DNA of 64,000 nt from Gammaproteobacteria bacterium (GTDB lineage Bacteria; Pseudomonadota; Gammaproteobacteria; Pseudomonadales; Azotimanducaceae): NCBI GenBank assembly GCA_028821405.1, contig JAPPGK010000024.1, positions 1-64,000 of the forward strand. The letters are read 5' to 3'. Shown piece after piece: positions 55,581-63,625 of this stretch (position 1 is its first letter; every line of letters starts with the position of its first letter). Below the pieces are notes generated by a model. The model saw only the letters and a program-made list of their open reading frames with translations. It ran no database searches and was not told the DNA's origin. Both the position numbers and the translations under genes were made by a program.

Positions 55581-55741
55581 TCCTCGTCGACCGCCTCGAG
55601 GATGCGGCGCATGGGTCCCGCGACGAGCGGCTCGCGAGCGGCGCTGCGGGCGGACCCGGCGAACAGCCCAAGGGCGGTGCGACCTGGCGCGCAACACCCA
55701 CTCCTTGCCGCCAAGGGGTGAGACCCGCACACTTGCAGTCT

Positions 55742-56221
55742 ATGCAAAAGGCCATCGACATCGCCGCCCTCCCCCAACTCGAGGGCGGCGCCACCGTGGT
55801 CATTCTTCGATCCAAGTGGTACGCCGACATCGTGGGGTCGTTGCACGGCAAGTGCGTTGAGGTGCTTGAGGCAAAGGGCGTCGACAACATCGTGACCCAC
55901 ACGTTGCCCGGGACGCTGGAGTTTCCGTTCGCGGCCAACGAAGTCGTCGAGACCAATGCCGATGTGGACGCCATCGTCTGCCTCGGCGTGGTGCTCAAGG
56001 GCGACACCTACCACTTCGAGATGATCATCGACGAATGTGTCCGCGGCCTGGGCGAGGTTTCCCGTGCCGCGCGGGTGCCCATCGTCAACGAGGTGCTGCC
56101 CGTGACACGGCTTGCGGACGCCGAGGCCCGCGCAGCCGACGATGAACTCAACAAGGGCATCGAGGCGGCCGCCGCCGCCATCGAGATCATCCATTGGCGC
56201 CGCCAACTCGCGACCCGGTAA
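55742..56221 (+). CDS. ribH: 6,7-Dimethyl-8-ribityllumazine synthase
   Basis: A 159-residue lumazine synthase, the penultimate enzyme of riboflavin synthesis. Signatures: VVILRSKWYADIVGSL, TLPGTLEFPFAANEV, AIVCLGVVLKGDTYHFE (catalytic His) and PIVNEVLPVTRLADAEAR. The substitution of Trp-Tyr for the usual Phe-Asn in the first strand, and the isolation from other rib genes, suggest a RibH2-like isozyme. GTG at 55718 would give eight more residues. Its 3' end overlaps the next gene by 28 bp. Confidence 0.92.
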   Translation: MQKAIDIAALPQLEGGATVVILRSKWYADIVGSLHGKCVEVLEAKGVDNIVTHTLPGTLEFPFAANEVVETNADVDAIVCLGVVLKGDTYHFEMIIDECVRGLGEVSRAARVPIVNEVLPVTRLADAEARAADDELNKGIEAAAAAIEIIHWRRQLATR

Positions 56222-59013
56222 GCCTGCTGCCCAGGCCAACGTCGCTCGAGCCCGGCCCACGCTGGGTGCTGGCGTCGGATCCGAACCGAATCCAAGGCTC
56301 GTGTTCTACACGCCTGATACGCGCGGTGGCGCGGTTGCCGGCGCGGGGCTTAGTCATCGAGTTTCGAGTCGAGCGCGCGACGCGTTCCGTTCCGGGGGTC
56401 GCCGATTCGTACGAATACCGGCTAACGGTGGGCGAGACCGTGACGATTCGGGCCGAGACCGAATGGGGTGCCCTGACGGCGCTGGCCACCCTGACGCAAC
56501 TCGTCGCCGGCGGGGTCCTCGATGTCGCCGAGGTTCACGACGCGCCCCGCTATCCCTGGCGCGGCGTGATGATCGACACGGTCCGGCACTTCATCTCGCT
56601 CGCGACCCTCGAACGAACACTCGATGTGATGGCGTTCTACAAGCTGAACGTCCTTCACCTGCACCTCACCGACGACCAGGGATTCCGGTTCCGTTCCAAC
56701 GCCTACCCGGAACTTGCCAGCGCGGACGCCTATTCGCACGCCGAATTTCGCGATCTCGTCGACTACGCCGCCGACCGTGCGATCCGCGTCGTGCCCGAGC
56801 TTGATGTACCCGGCCATGCCACGAGCTGGCTTGCCGCACACCCGGATTGGGGTGTCGATGGTGTCGTCGGCGTGGAAGGACCCAGTACCCGCTTCGGCGT
56901 ACACGACGTCTGCCTCGACATCGAGAACCCCGAGGTTCGCCATGCCGTCGACACGCTCCTCGGTGAGTTCGCCGACGTGTTCCCCGACGAGTTCGTGCAT
57001 TTCGGCGGGGACGAGGTCGGTCGTGATTGCACGGCGTTCTACCAGCATGTTGTCGAGACGCTCGGCGGATTGGGCAAACGCGCCATGGGCTGGGACGAGT
57101 GCCTGCACGAGGACCTTCGCCAGGACACCGTGATCCAGGCCTGGCGAGGCATAGAGGCCCGGGATGCCGCGTTGCGCGCTGGGCACGACTGCGTGGTGTC
57201 CGCGCCCTACTACCTCGACCTTTTCTATCCGGCGGACGTGCATCACGCCTTCGACCCCGCCACCTCGACCAAGGCCGGCGAGCAACGCCTGGCCCGTCAC
57301 CCCAGCCTTGCCCACGTCCGGGATGGGCTCGCGTGGATGTCGGATTTCGGCGCTTTCCCCGAACTGCCCGAGAGACCGGGCGGCTGCGTCCTTGGTGGCG
57401 AAGCCTGTCTTTGGTCCGAGCTTGTCACGGACGAGTTGCTGGATGCGCGCCTGTGGAGTCGCATGCCGGCGATCGCCGAACGGTTCTGGAACGGCAGCGA
57501 GTCCTCGGATGCCGGGGCGGTCTACGAGAGCGCGGCGGCGACGCGGGGCACCCTCGCCATGCTCGGCACGCTACCCGAGGACCACGCCGCGCTCTTCGAG
57601 GACTACCCGGACCTCGCGCGACTCATCGAGATGGTCGAACCCGTCAAATGGTACCTGCGGCTTCTGGGGGTCGCCGAATACCAACGCCGCGTCAGCGGAG
57701 TGGGAAGTGCAGGAGAGGCGCGACCCTACTCCACGACCACGCCCCTCGACCGGATCGTCGACCGCATTCCGCCGGAGAGCCTCGCCACGCGACGTGCCGC
57801 AGCCGATCTGGCCGAGGGCGTGTCCATGGAACGGTGGATCGCCGGCTGGCGGAAGCAACGCGAGGCACTCGCGCGGCATCCCGATCTAGTAGGCGAGTTG
57901 CACAGCGTCTCGGACGCACTTGTCGGGGTCGCCGACTTCCTTGCCGGGAAGGCGAACGTCGACATCGGTTCCCTCGGCGGGCCATTCGGCGAATACCTGC
58001 TGCCGATCGCCGATGTCGCGGCAAACCACGAACCCGAACGCGCCACCACCATCCGCCCGGTCCTCGACGCCTGGAACGTTGCGTCAAGCGCCCTACGAAC
58101 CATCGACGCCGGCCACATCAACGACACCTACCTGGTCGATGATCGCTACGTGCTTCAGCGCCTCAACCACTCGGTCTTCCAACATCCCGAAGCGCTCATG
58201 CGCAATCTCGACAAGGCCATCGCCCACGAGGGCGGCAAATTGCTCCTCGCCCCGATCGCGACGAGGCAAGGCGCACCGTACGGCGTCGATGCAAGCGGGG
58301 AGATCTGGCGCTTGTTTCCCCACCTGCCGTCGCGGAACTTCCAGAACCTGCCGGATGAACTCCTTGGGCCCGCCGGAGGCGCGTTCGGCGCCTTCCTCGC
58401 CACCTTTGCGGACTTCGCGGGCGAACTCGAACCCGTGATCGAAGGCTTCCACGACCTTGGCTTCTACCTCACACGCCTCGACGCCGCGCCGCCGGGGGAC
58501 GTGGGCGCCACCTTGGACGAGATCAACAAACTCCGAGCCCAGTTCCGGCCCGGCGAGGCGGAGCGCGTAATCCACGGCGACTGCAAGGTGAACAACCTGC
58601 TCTTCCATCCGACGCGAGACACGGTCACGGCGATCATCGACCTCGACACCTTGATGCTGGGCGACCCGGCCTGGGACTTCGGCGACCTCGTGCGCTCTGC
58701 ATTCGCGGGTAGTGAAGAGACGGCGGCGGCTGCCGAGTTCTCGCGGTCCCGATTCGAGCCCTTGAGCAAGGGGTTCTTCTCCGCGTTCGGCCCGGTGGAC
58801 GATACGCGCCGCTACGCCGCGGCACCCGCCTACATGAGCTTCATGCTGTCGGTGCGGTTTCTCACCGACCACTTAGAGGGTGACGTCTACTTCAAGGTGG
58901 GCAGACGCGGCGACAACCTCGCCCGCGCCCGATCGCAACTCGACCTCGCCAAGCGGTTCATGGCCGTCGGACCCGAGATGGCAGGCATCCTCGAAGACAT
59001 CCAGCGGTCGTAG
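56194..59013 (+). CDS. GH20 hexosaminidase fused to N-acetylhexosamine kinase
   Basis: A 939-residue bifunctional protein. Residues about 1-450 are a family 20 beta-N-acetylhexosaminidase (PRYPWRGVMIDTVRHF, LTDDQGFRF, ELDVPGHATSW, then HFGGDEVGRD with the Asp273-Glu274 pair of substrate-assisted catalysis). A helical linker follows to about 610. Residues about 620-935 are an aminoglycoside phosphotransferase-fold sugar kinase like NahK: GHINDTYLV, YVLQRLNHSVF, VIHGDCKVNNLLF (Asp796) and DLDTLMLGDPAWDFGDLVRS. There is no signal peptide, so hydrolysis and 1-phosphorylation would both be cytoplasmic. TTG start inside ribH. Confidence 0.92.
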   Translation: MAPPTRDPVSLLPRPTSLEPGPRWVLASDPNRIQGSCSTRLIRAVARLPARGLVIEFRVERATRSVPGVADSYEYRLTVGETVTIRAETEWGALTALATLTQLVAGGVLDVAEVHDAPRYPWRGVMIDTVRHFISLATLERTLDVMAFYKLNVLHLHLTDDQGFRFRSNAYPELASADAYSHAEFRDLVDYAADRAIRVVPELDVPGHATSWLAAHPDWGVDGVVGVEGPSTRFGVHDVCLDIENPEVRHAVDTLLGEFADVFPDEFVHFGGDEVGRDCTAFYQHVVETLGGLGKRAMGWDECLHEDLRQDTVIQAWRGIEARDAALRAGHDCVVSAPYYLDLFYPADVHHAFDPATSTKAGEQRLARHPSLAHVRDGLAWMSDFGAFPELPERPGGCVLGGEACLWSELVTDELLDARLWSRMPAIAERFWNGSESSDAGAVYESAAATRGTLAMLGTLPEDHAALFEDYPDLARLIEMVEPVKWYLRLLGVAEYQRRVSGVGSAGEARPYSTTTPLDRIVDRIPPESLATRRAAADLAEGVSMERWIAGWRKQREALARHPDLVGELHSVSDALVGVADFLAGKANVDIGSLGGPFGEYLLPIADVAANHEPERATTIRPVLDAWNVASSALRTIDAGHINDTYLVDDRYVLQRLNHSVFQHPEALMRNLDKAIAHEGGKLLLAPIATRQGAPYGVDASGEIWRLFPHLPSRNFQNLPDELLGPAGGAFGAFLATFADFAGELEPVIEGFHDLGFYLTRLDAAPPGDVGATLDEINKLRAQFRPGEAERVIHGDCKVNNLLFHPTRDTVTAIIDLDTLMLGDPAWDFGDLVRSAFAGSEETAAAAEFSRSRFEPLSKGFFSAFGPVDDTRRYAAAPAYMSFMLSVRFLTDHLEGDVYFKVGRRGDNLARARSQLDLAKRFMAVGPEMAGILEDIQRS

Positions 59014-59200
59014 GCGATCCTGAGGCGACCCTTGCGCTCGCCCCGACCGCGACGGCCGTCCGACGAAATGAACGTCGCGGCCTGATCCGGGCGGGACACG
59101 CCCCTCCCCTACGGTCGCGCCGTACGCATCGGGTGCAAACTGGCACTTTCCAACGCCACGCCGTAAGGTTCGCGGTTTCGTTTCGCCGAAGGCCTCGCCA

Positions 59201-59947
59201 ATGAACCACGTCAAGGATCTGCTCAGAGCCGGAGACACCGCTGTCGGTACCACCGCGGGGGCCAATAGCGAGGTTCGCTTGCTCGCGAACTCGGGCTTCG
59301 ACTTCATCCTCTTCGATACCCAGCACGCGACGGACGACATCAAGGGCCTCGCACGCGCCGTGTCGGCCACCCGAGGCACGACCGCCGCCCCGATCGTGCG
59401 GGTCGGCGATCTGCGTCCCGACCAGATCTGCTACGCGCTGGACATCGGCGCCAAGGGTATCGTCGTTCCCATGGTGAACACGCCCGATGAAGCCACCGAC
59501 ATGGTCAAGTGGTGCAAGTATCCCTTCGACGGCGTCCGGAGTTCCGCCGGGATGCGTGGCGAGTGGGGCGAGTTCAAGAACTACCGCGAATACATGGACG
59601 CGGTGAACGAACAACTGCTGATCGTGCCCATGATCGAAACCCAGGAAGCGTTGGGTGCCATCGACGAGATTCTCGCCGTTCCCGGCATCGACGTGCTCTT
59701 GGTGGGCCCGTCGGATCTGTCCATCAACCTCGATGTCCCCTTGGACTACACCAGCGACACCTACCAGGCCGCGTTGGACAAGATCGGTGCTTCCTGCCAG
59801 GCGGCGGGCGTCGCCGCGGGCATGTTCTTCGTCCCGCCGGGCATTTCCCCCGCACAATTGCAGGACAAGGGCTTCCGGTTCTTCACCCTGCCCTGGGCAG
59901 GCTGGGCGACGGAAGGCATCAAGAACGGAATCGCGGGCGTTCGGTAA
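59201..59947 (+). CDS. HpcH/HpaI-family aldolase
   Basis: A 248-residue class II aldolase. FDFILFDTQHATDD, PIVRVGDLRPDQICYALDIG, GIVVPMVNTPDEATDMV, IVPMIETQEALGAID and LLVGPSDLSINL are the family blocks, including the Glu and Asp metal ligands. These enzymes cleave 2-keto-3-deoxy acids to pyruvate and an aldehyde. It follows the hexosaminidase gene after 187 bp; a separate promoter is possible. Confidence 0.94.
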   Translation: MNHVKDLLRAGDTAVGTTAGANSEVRLLANSGFDFILFDTQHATDDIKGLARAVSATRGTTAAPIVRVGDLRPDQICYALDIGAKGIVVPMVNTPDEATDMVKWCKYPFDGVRSSAGMRGEWGEFKNYREYMDAVNEQLLIVPMIETQEALGAIDEILAVPGIDVLLVGPSDLSINLDVPLDYTSDTYQAALDKIGASCQAAGVAAGMFFVPPGISPAQLQDKGFRFFTLPWAGWATEGIKNGIAGVR

Positions 59948-59954
59948 GGCGTCG

Positions 59955-60857
59955 TCAGATCTCCGGGACCGACTGCGGTTCGTTCTCGACCCGGGTGACC
60001 CAGTAGTCGGCGTCGAAGGAGTCGTCGCCGAGCAGGAACCGCCAGAAGCGGATGCGGTTGATGTATTCGATTCGGCCGGTGTCGTTCTCGAACCAGGGCT
60101 CGCCCCTGGTGAGGATCGAGTGGATGTGATCCGGGTCGCGTCCGCGCTTCACATGGAAGATGGGGCGCTGCGCGAGATCCGCGTCGGTCAAGTCCGACGT
60201 GTCCCAAAGGCGCTGCTGCCGAACCGTCGGGTTGAGGCGGAGCTTGAACATGAAGCGCACAACCTCGGAACGGTTCCGGCCACCGCCATGCCACAGGCCA
60301 TGATGGGCGAAGATCAAGGTACCCGCCGGGCATACGACGTGCTCCTGGCCCACGATGTTCTGGTAGCGGGCAATCGCAGCCTCGCTGACCACCCGCAAAT
60401 GCGTGCCGGGCACGTATCGGGTCCCGCCCATGTCCGGCGTGACCTCGTGCGGGAAGTACATGAGTTGGATGTCGAACGTGAGCCGCGGGTCGATCGTGGA
60501 GTCCTGGTGGGTGTGCTGGGTTTTCCCGTCCTCGCCTGAGGGCCAAAGGACGTGCAGGAAGTGGTGGTCGACCAATGAACCGTGGCCAACGAGGCTCTCA
60601 ACCGCGCCGCGCACCCATGGCAGGCGCACCAGGCGGCCCAGCGCCGTGTCGCCGGCGTAGGCGTCCATCATCGGTGTCCCCGCGGGCACTTCCGGGATGC
60701 GGCTGTTGGCCATCAACCCCCGATAGTCGGCGGGACCGGGACCACCCGCCTCGTCCATGAACTGGGCGTTTACCGGATCGGGTACGCGACCGTCGAAGCG
60801 CAGGAAGCCGCGGGCGGCAAAACTTGCCATTTGCCGGGAGTTGAGTCGTTCAATCAT
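59955..60857 (-). CDS. Phytanoyl-CoA dioxygenase family protein
   Basis: A 300-residue Fe(II)/2-oxoglutarate oxygenase. The iron ligands are HTHQDSTID (His and Asp) and LWHGGGRNRS (distal His, with Arg for 2-oxoglutarate). GGTRYVPGTHLRVV is the typical cupin turn. The start ATG at 60857 overlaps the stop of the upstream gene by 8 bp (ATGATTGA). It is the last gene of the chain that begins with the TGA-containing peroxiredoxin. Confidence 0.93.
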   Translation of the reverse strand: MIERLNSRQMASFAARGFLRFDGRVPDPVNAQFMDEAGGPGPADYRGLMANSRIPEVPAGTPMMDAYAGDTALGRLVRLPWVRGAVESLVGHGSLVDHHFLHVLWPSGEDGKTQHTHQDSTIDPRLTFDIQLMYFPHEVTPDMGGTRYVPGTHLRVVSEAAIARYQNIVGQEHVVCPAGTLIFAHHGLWHGGGRNRSEVVRFMFKLRLNPTVRQQRLWDTSDLTDADLAQRPIFHVKRGRDPDHIHSILTRGEPWFENDTGRIEYINRIRFWRFLLGDDSFDADYWVTRVENEPQSVPEI

Positions 60858-61497
60858 CGTCCACCGGCGGCGACCCTTCGCCTTGGGACCCCAGAACTCC
60901 CTCAGCCTCGCTGCGTTCGCCAAACACCTCTTTCCTGACCGCTTCGGCGACATCGCAATACTGCGCCTTGGACTTCGTCTTCCGGTAGCCGTCGTAGATG
61001 TAGGCGGCGGTTCCAACGTACTCGGGGGTTCGCAGTCGATGGAAAGTGAACTCGACGGTCCCTAGTCGAGGAGTTGGGTACTTGTCCGTCAACCTCTTCG
61101 CCGTCAGCAGTTCGTACATTCGGTCGTCATCGTTTCTGACAAGGAAGTGAGCGCGGTACGCGCACTCGGGCAGTCCCCCGCCCGTGGTCACGACTCGCCG
61201 TCCTTCCGATCGGGAATCCGTGTAACCATCGTGGTAGACGTGCACGCTATGTAGCCAGTCCGTATTCCGTCTATCCCTGACATTGATGCTATAGCTGAAG
61301 TGGGAACCACGGTATGACCCGGTATTGGTGTAGTTCGCAAAGACGAAGTCGCCCACGCCATCGCCATTCAGATCTATCTCCAATTGCCTCGGACCCTCGA
61401 GACTGATCACCTCTGGCGGGTCGCACCACGAGGTGGGAGCGACGGTTGCCAACGCCAGGCACAAGGTGATCACAGGCATTCTACGCATCGGATTCAT
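60850..61497 (-). CDS. Secreted protein with an FG-GAP-like calcium motif
   Basis: A 215-residue hypothetical. The signal peptide is PVITLCLALATVAPTSWC. LEIDLNGDGVGDFVFANY is an FG-GAP/calcium-binding-like strand pair. The rest is not assignable. A Cys pair (ECAYRAHF, QYCDVAEAV) could form a disulfide. The ATG at 61497 overlaps the upstream stop (ATGA), and its stop overlaps the dioxygenase start. Confidence 0.75.
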   Translation of the reverse strand: MNPMRRMPVITLCLALATVAPTSWCDPPEVISLEGPRQLEIDLNGDGVGDFVFANYTNTGSYRGSHFSYSINVRDRRNTDWLHSVHVYHDGYTDSRSEGRRVVTTGGGLPECAYRAHFLVRNDDDRMYELLTAKRLTDKYPTPRLGTVEFTFHRLRTPEYVGTAAYIYDGYRKTKSKAQYCDVAEAVRKEVFGERSEAEGVLGSQGEGSPPVDDD

Positions 61498-61811
61498 CCC
61501 CTCGGGTCACGCCCACCCGTGGCTTCGCCGGTTTGCGCGTCGCAAACGAGTTTCTCGAAGAAGAACTCGTATTTGAGGTAGCCCGTCCTGAACTCTTCGC
61601 CCACGCCGTGATCGAGGAGCGGCGAAGCCTGGATCAGACGCCAACCATCCTGCAACGCCCCAAGCCCCGTTTCGTAGGGCGGTTCGTCCGCATCTCCAGA
61701 CATGTGCCGCTCCCGACCCGTACCGTCGTAGACGGCCCAAGCCACGACCGCAGAATCGAGCGCGGAATTGCGCAGGTAGAGGACAAGCACCTGCTGGCGT
61801 TGCGTCGTCAC
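61494..61811 (-). CDS. Small protein of unknown function after the peroxiredoxin
   Basis: About 105 residues (QRQQVLVLYLRNSALDSAVV near the start; GALQDGWRLIQASPLL and KYEFFFEKLVCD later). I recognise no family. The pattern of strands, Tyr/Trp content and codon use support real coding. The only acceptable start is the GTG at 61811, 24 bp after the peroxiredoxin stop; earlier in-frame codons are not starts. The stop overlaps the next gene. Co-transcription with the peroxiredoxin is likely. Confidence 0.7.
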   Translation of the reverse strand: MTTQRQQVLVLYLRNSALDSAVVAWAVYDGTGRERHMSGDADEPPYETGLGALQDGWRLIQASPLLDHGVGEEFRTGYLKYEFFFEKLVCDAQTGEATGGRDPRG

Positions 61812-61834
61812 GCTCGAACCCGTTGCGTTGGGAC

Positions 61835-62299
61835 CTACGCGCCCTGCAAAGTCCTGAGCGCTTGAAGCGTCGCCGCCGGATCGGGCAAGACGCCCTGAAA
61901 CGCTTCCGCATGACGAACCACGCCGTCGGGATCGATGATCGTCAAGGTGCGGTTCACGATTCCCGCGGCCTCGTTGAAGATGCCAAGCGACCTGGCCGCC
62001 GCACCATGGGGCCAGAAGTCTGACAAGAGCGGATGGCGAATCCCGCCCAGGGCCGCCGACCACGCGCGGAGCGCCGGGGCGGAGTCGACGCTCAAGCCAA
62101 CGAGGACGGCACCCGAGTCCGTGAACTGCTTCAACGCACGGTTGAAGTTCGCAGCCTGGTTGCTTCAGCCGCCGGTGAACGCCAGCGGGAAAGTGTGCAG
62201 TACGACCCATTGGCTTCCCCTGAACCCGGCCAGGCTGACCTCCTCGCCCTCGTGGCTTCTCAGCGTGAAATCCGGGGCGACGTCTCCGATTGCGACCAT
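61835..62299 (-). CDS. Probable selenocysteine peroxiredoxin (in-frame TGA at Sec45)
   Basis: A 154-residue AhpE/BCP-like peroxiredoxin read from the ATG at 62299 through one in-frame TGA to the TAG at 61835. The start has GGGAG seven bases upstream. VAIGDVAPDFTLRSHEGEEV and VVLHTFPLAFTGG-U-SNQ match the family; the TGA (62165-62167) falls exactly on the peroxidatic Cys of PxxxTxxC (P38, T42, U45). NRTLTIIDPDG carries the conserved Arg. The whole frame has no cysteine, so without Sec it could not act as a thiol peroxidase. Normal family length both before and after the TGA argues against a random nonsense mutation. Reads as 1-Cys-type. SelA/B/C/D are outside the window. Confidence 0.82.
62129..62147 (-). 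promoter_or_regulatory. Bacterial SECIS-like hairpin after the TGA
   Basis: On the coding (minus) strand CTTCAAC-CGTGC-GTTGAAG is a perfect 7-bp stem with a 5-nt loop containing G. It starts 17 nt after the TGA, and the flanking GAA/TTC can extend it across a 3-nt bulge (CAG). Bacterial SECIS elements lie within the coding sequence at about this distance and have short apical loops with G. It is a candidate SelB-binding hairpin. Confidence 0.6.
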
Positions 62300-62365
62300 C
62301 GCGTCTCTCCCGTTGGTGTGACGTCAAATCAGCATACACCACCGCCCCGAAGGCACCACCGCCTC

Positions 62366-62562
62366 GAAGGACACCCACCGGGGGAAGGGACCACCTCGAA
62401 GGGACACCCACCGGGGGAAGCACCGCCTCGAAGACCACCTCGGGGCCACCTCGAAGGGACACCCACCGGGGCACCGCATCGAGAAAGCCCGACGGGACGC
62501 CCACCCGGGCGGAAGCCCGCAGGGACACCCACCGGGAAGGGCCCGAAGGGACACCCACCAAG
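62366..62562. repeat. GC-rich degenerate tandem repeat
   Basis: At least six copies of a unit close to AAGGGACACCCACCGGGG, separated by variable spacers, lie between the peroxiredoxin and the TonB-C gene. Two of the units recur in the second copy near 63640-63680. The units carry a short internal palindrome tendency (CCCACC/GGTGGG not perfect). The repeat may be a recombination hot-spot. Confidence 0.75.
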
Positions 62563-62884
62563 GGCTCGAATCGGCCCAGATTCCGGTATCGTGTCCACGA
62601 TGTTGAGAGTCCTTGCGAAACCCGCCTTGGCGGTCGTGCTATTGGCCCTCGTCGGCTGCGCCTCGACGGGGCGACCCCCGCAGTTCATCGGCGGCGCAGA
62701 CCTCGTCTATCCCACCGACGCCAAGGCAAACGGTGTCGAGGGGCGGGTGGTCGTGCGCTACGACGTCACGGTGGCGGGTACCGTCGCCAATGCCGTTGTC
62801 ATCGAATCCGAGCCGCCGGGGATATTCGACGACGCGGCACTCGCCGCCGTGCGATCCTGGCGTTTCCGCCCGATGGTGGTACAC
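62510..62884. repeat. Direct repeat, copy 1 (375 bp, identical to window end)
   Basis: Bases 62510-62884 are identical to 63626-64000, at an offset of 1116 bp. The copy contains the last repeat units and most of the TonB-C lipoprotein gene. Perfect identity means a very recent event or an assembly artefact. Confidence 0.95.
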
Positions 62885-62986
62885 GGCGAGGTGGTCGCCG
62901 CACCCATGCGGGTCAGCGAGCTTGTCTTCCGCTTGGGCGAGAGCGCTTACGACGACTTGCCGGTCCCGGCGAGGGACGACTCGTAA
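62600..62986 (+). CDS. TonB C-terminal domain lipoprotein
   Basis: A 128-residue protein. Lipobox LVGC (Cys20) after a hydrophobic segment. The remainder is a TonB C-terminal domain: YPTDAKANGVEGRVVVRYDV, TVANAVVIESEPPGIFDDAA and VRSWRFRPMVVHGEVV. There is no proline-rich spacer and no inner-membrane anchor of a classical TonB, so it is unlikely to transduce energy by the usual route. The start ATG lies just after GTGTCCACG. A second, identical partial copy is at the window end. Confidence 0.88.
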   Translation: MLRVLAKPALAVVLLALVGCASTGRPPQFIGGADLVYPTDAKANGVEGRVVVRYDVTVAGTVANAVVIESEPPGIFDDAALAAVRSWRFRPMVVHGEVVAAPMRVSELVFRLGESAYDDLPVPARDDS

Positions 62987-63173
62987 ACCGGGCGTGGCGC
63001 ACTTGACGCACCGCCCCTGTTTTCGGTCAAAACGCTACAACGCACAACAAGCGCTACGTTGCTGGAGAGCATCATGGAAATACGTACTGAACGGCAGGTG
63101 TTCGTTGTTCAGCGCCGTCATCACGACTGCCAAGACGCAACCCGGGAATGCGACACTTAGAGCGGGTCGTGCT

Positions 63174-63625
63174 TTAAAGCGGACCTGCGGGCGAGCCCGC
63201 GAAAATGGGTTGGCGGGCCGCGTAGCCCGTAACCGCCTCCACGGCCTTCGCCGCGCGCAGCAGAAAGGCATCCTCGCGAAGCGGCGCGATGAGCTGGGCA
63301 CCCACCGGAAGGCCGTTCTTGAAACCCGCGGGTAGCGACAGCGCCGGGCAGCCTGTCACCGTGATCCAGCTACAGGACTCCATCCACTCGATGTAGGTGG
63401 ACATCCGTTTCCCCGCCACTTCCCGCACCCAGTCGGTGGCGATGTCGAACGGCTGTACCTGGGTCGTCGGGCCAATCAGGAGGTCTACGTCCGCGAAGAA
63501 ACCGGCAACCTGCGCCACCAGGGCGGCACGCGCCGGATAGACCCAGTCGTAGTCGGCGACGGTCAGTTCGAGCCCGGCGTCCAGGTTCCACCGGATGGTG
63601 TCCTTGAGCTCCGCCTTCTCGGAAT
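63174..63625 (-). pseudogene. Amidase, C-terminal part only
   Basis: About 150 codons of the end of an amidase-signature-family enzyme: FADVDLLIGPTTQVQPFDI, SWITVTGCPALSLPAGF and GLPVGAQLIAPLREDAFLLR are family blocks of the C-terminal third. The Ser-Ser-Lys catalytic region is missing. Homology stops at the edge of the direct repeat, so the gene was cut by the duplication or mis-joined in assembly. Confidence 0.85.

Noticed and set aside
61507-61911. 134-codon minus-strand frame overlapping the gene after the peroxiredoxin
   Set aside because: It is Arg-rich shadow coding; the neighbouring frame (61494-61811) has the better composition and the ATGA coupling.
61835-62299. Altered genetic code (TGA as Trp) as the cause of the in-frame TGA
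   Set aside because: Many genes in the window, such as ogt, mtnA-linked S9 peptidase and the ABC operon genes, end in TGA at natural positions, so TGA is a stop here.
62366-62562. CRISPR array in the GC-rich repeats
   Set aside because: Units and spacers are irregular in length and degenerate, and no cas genes are present.
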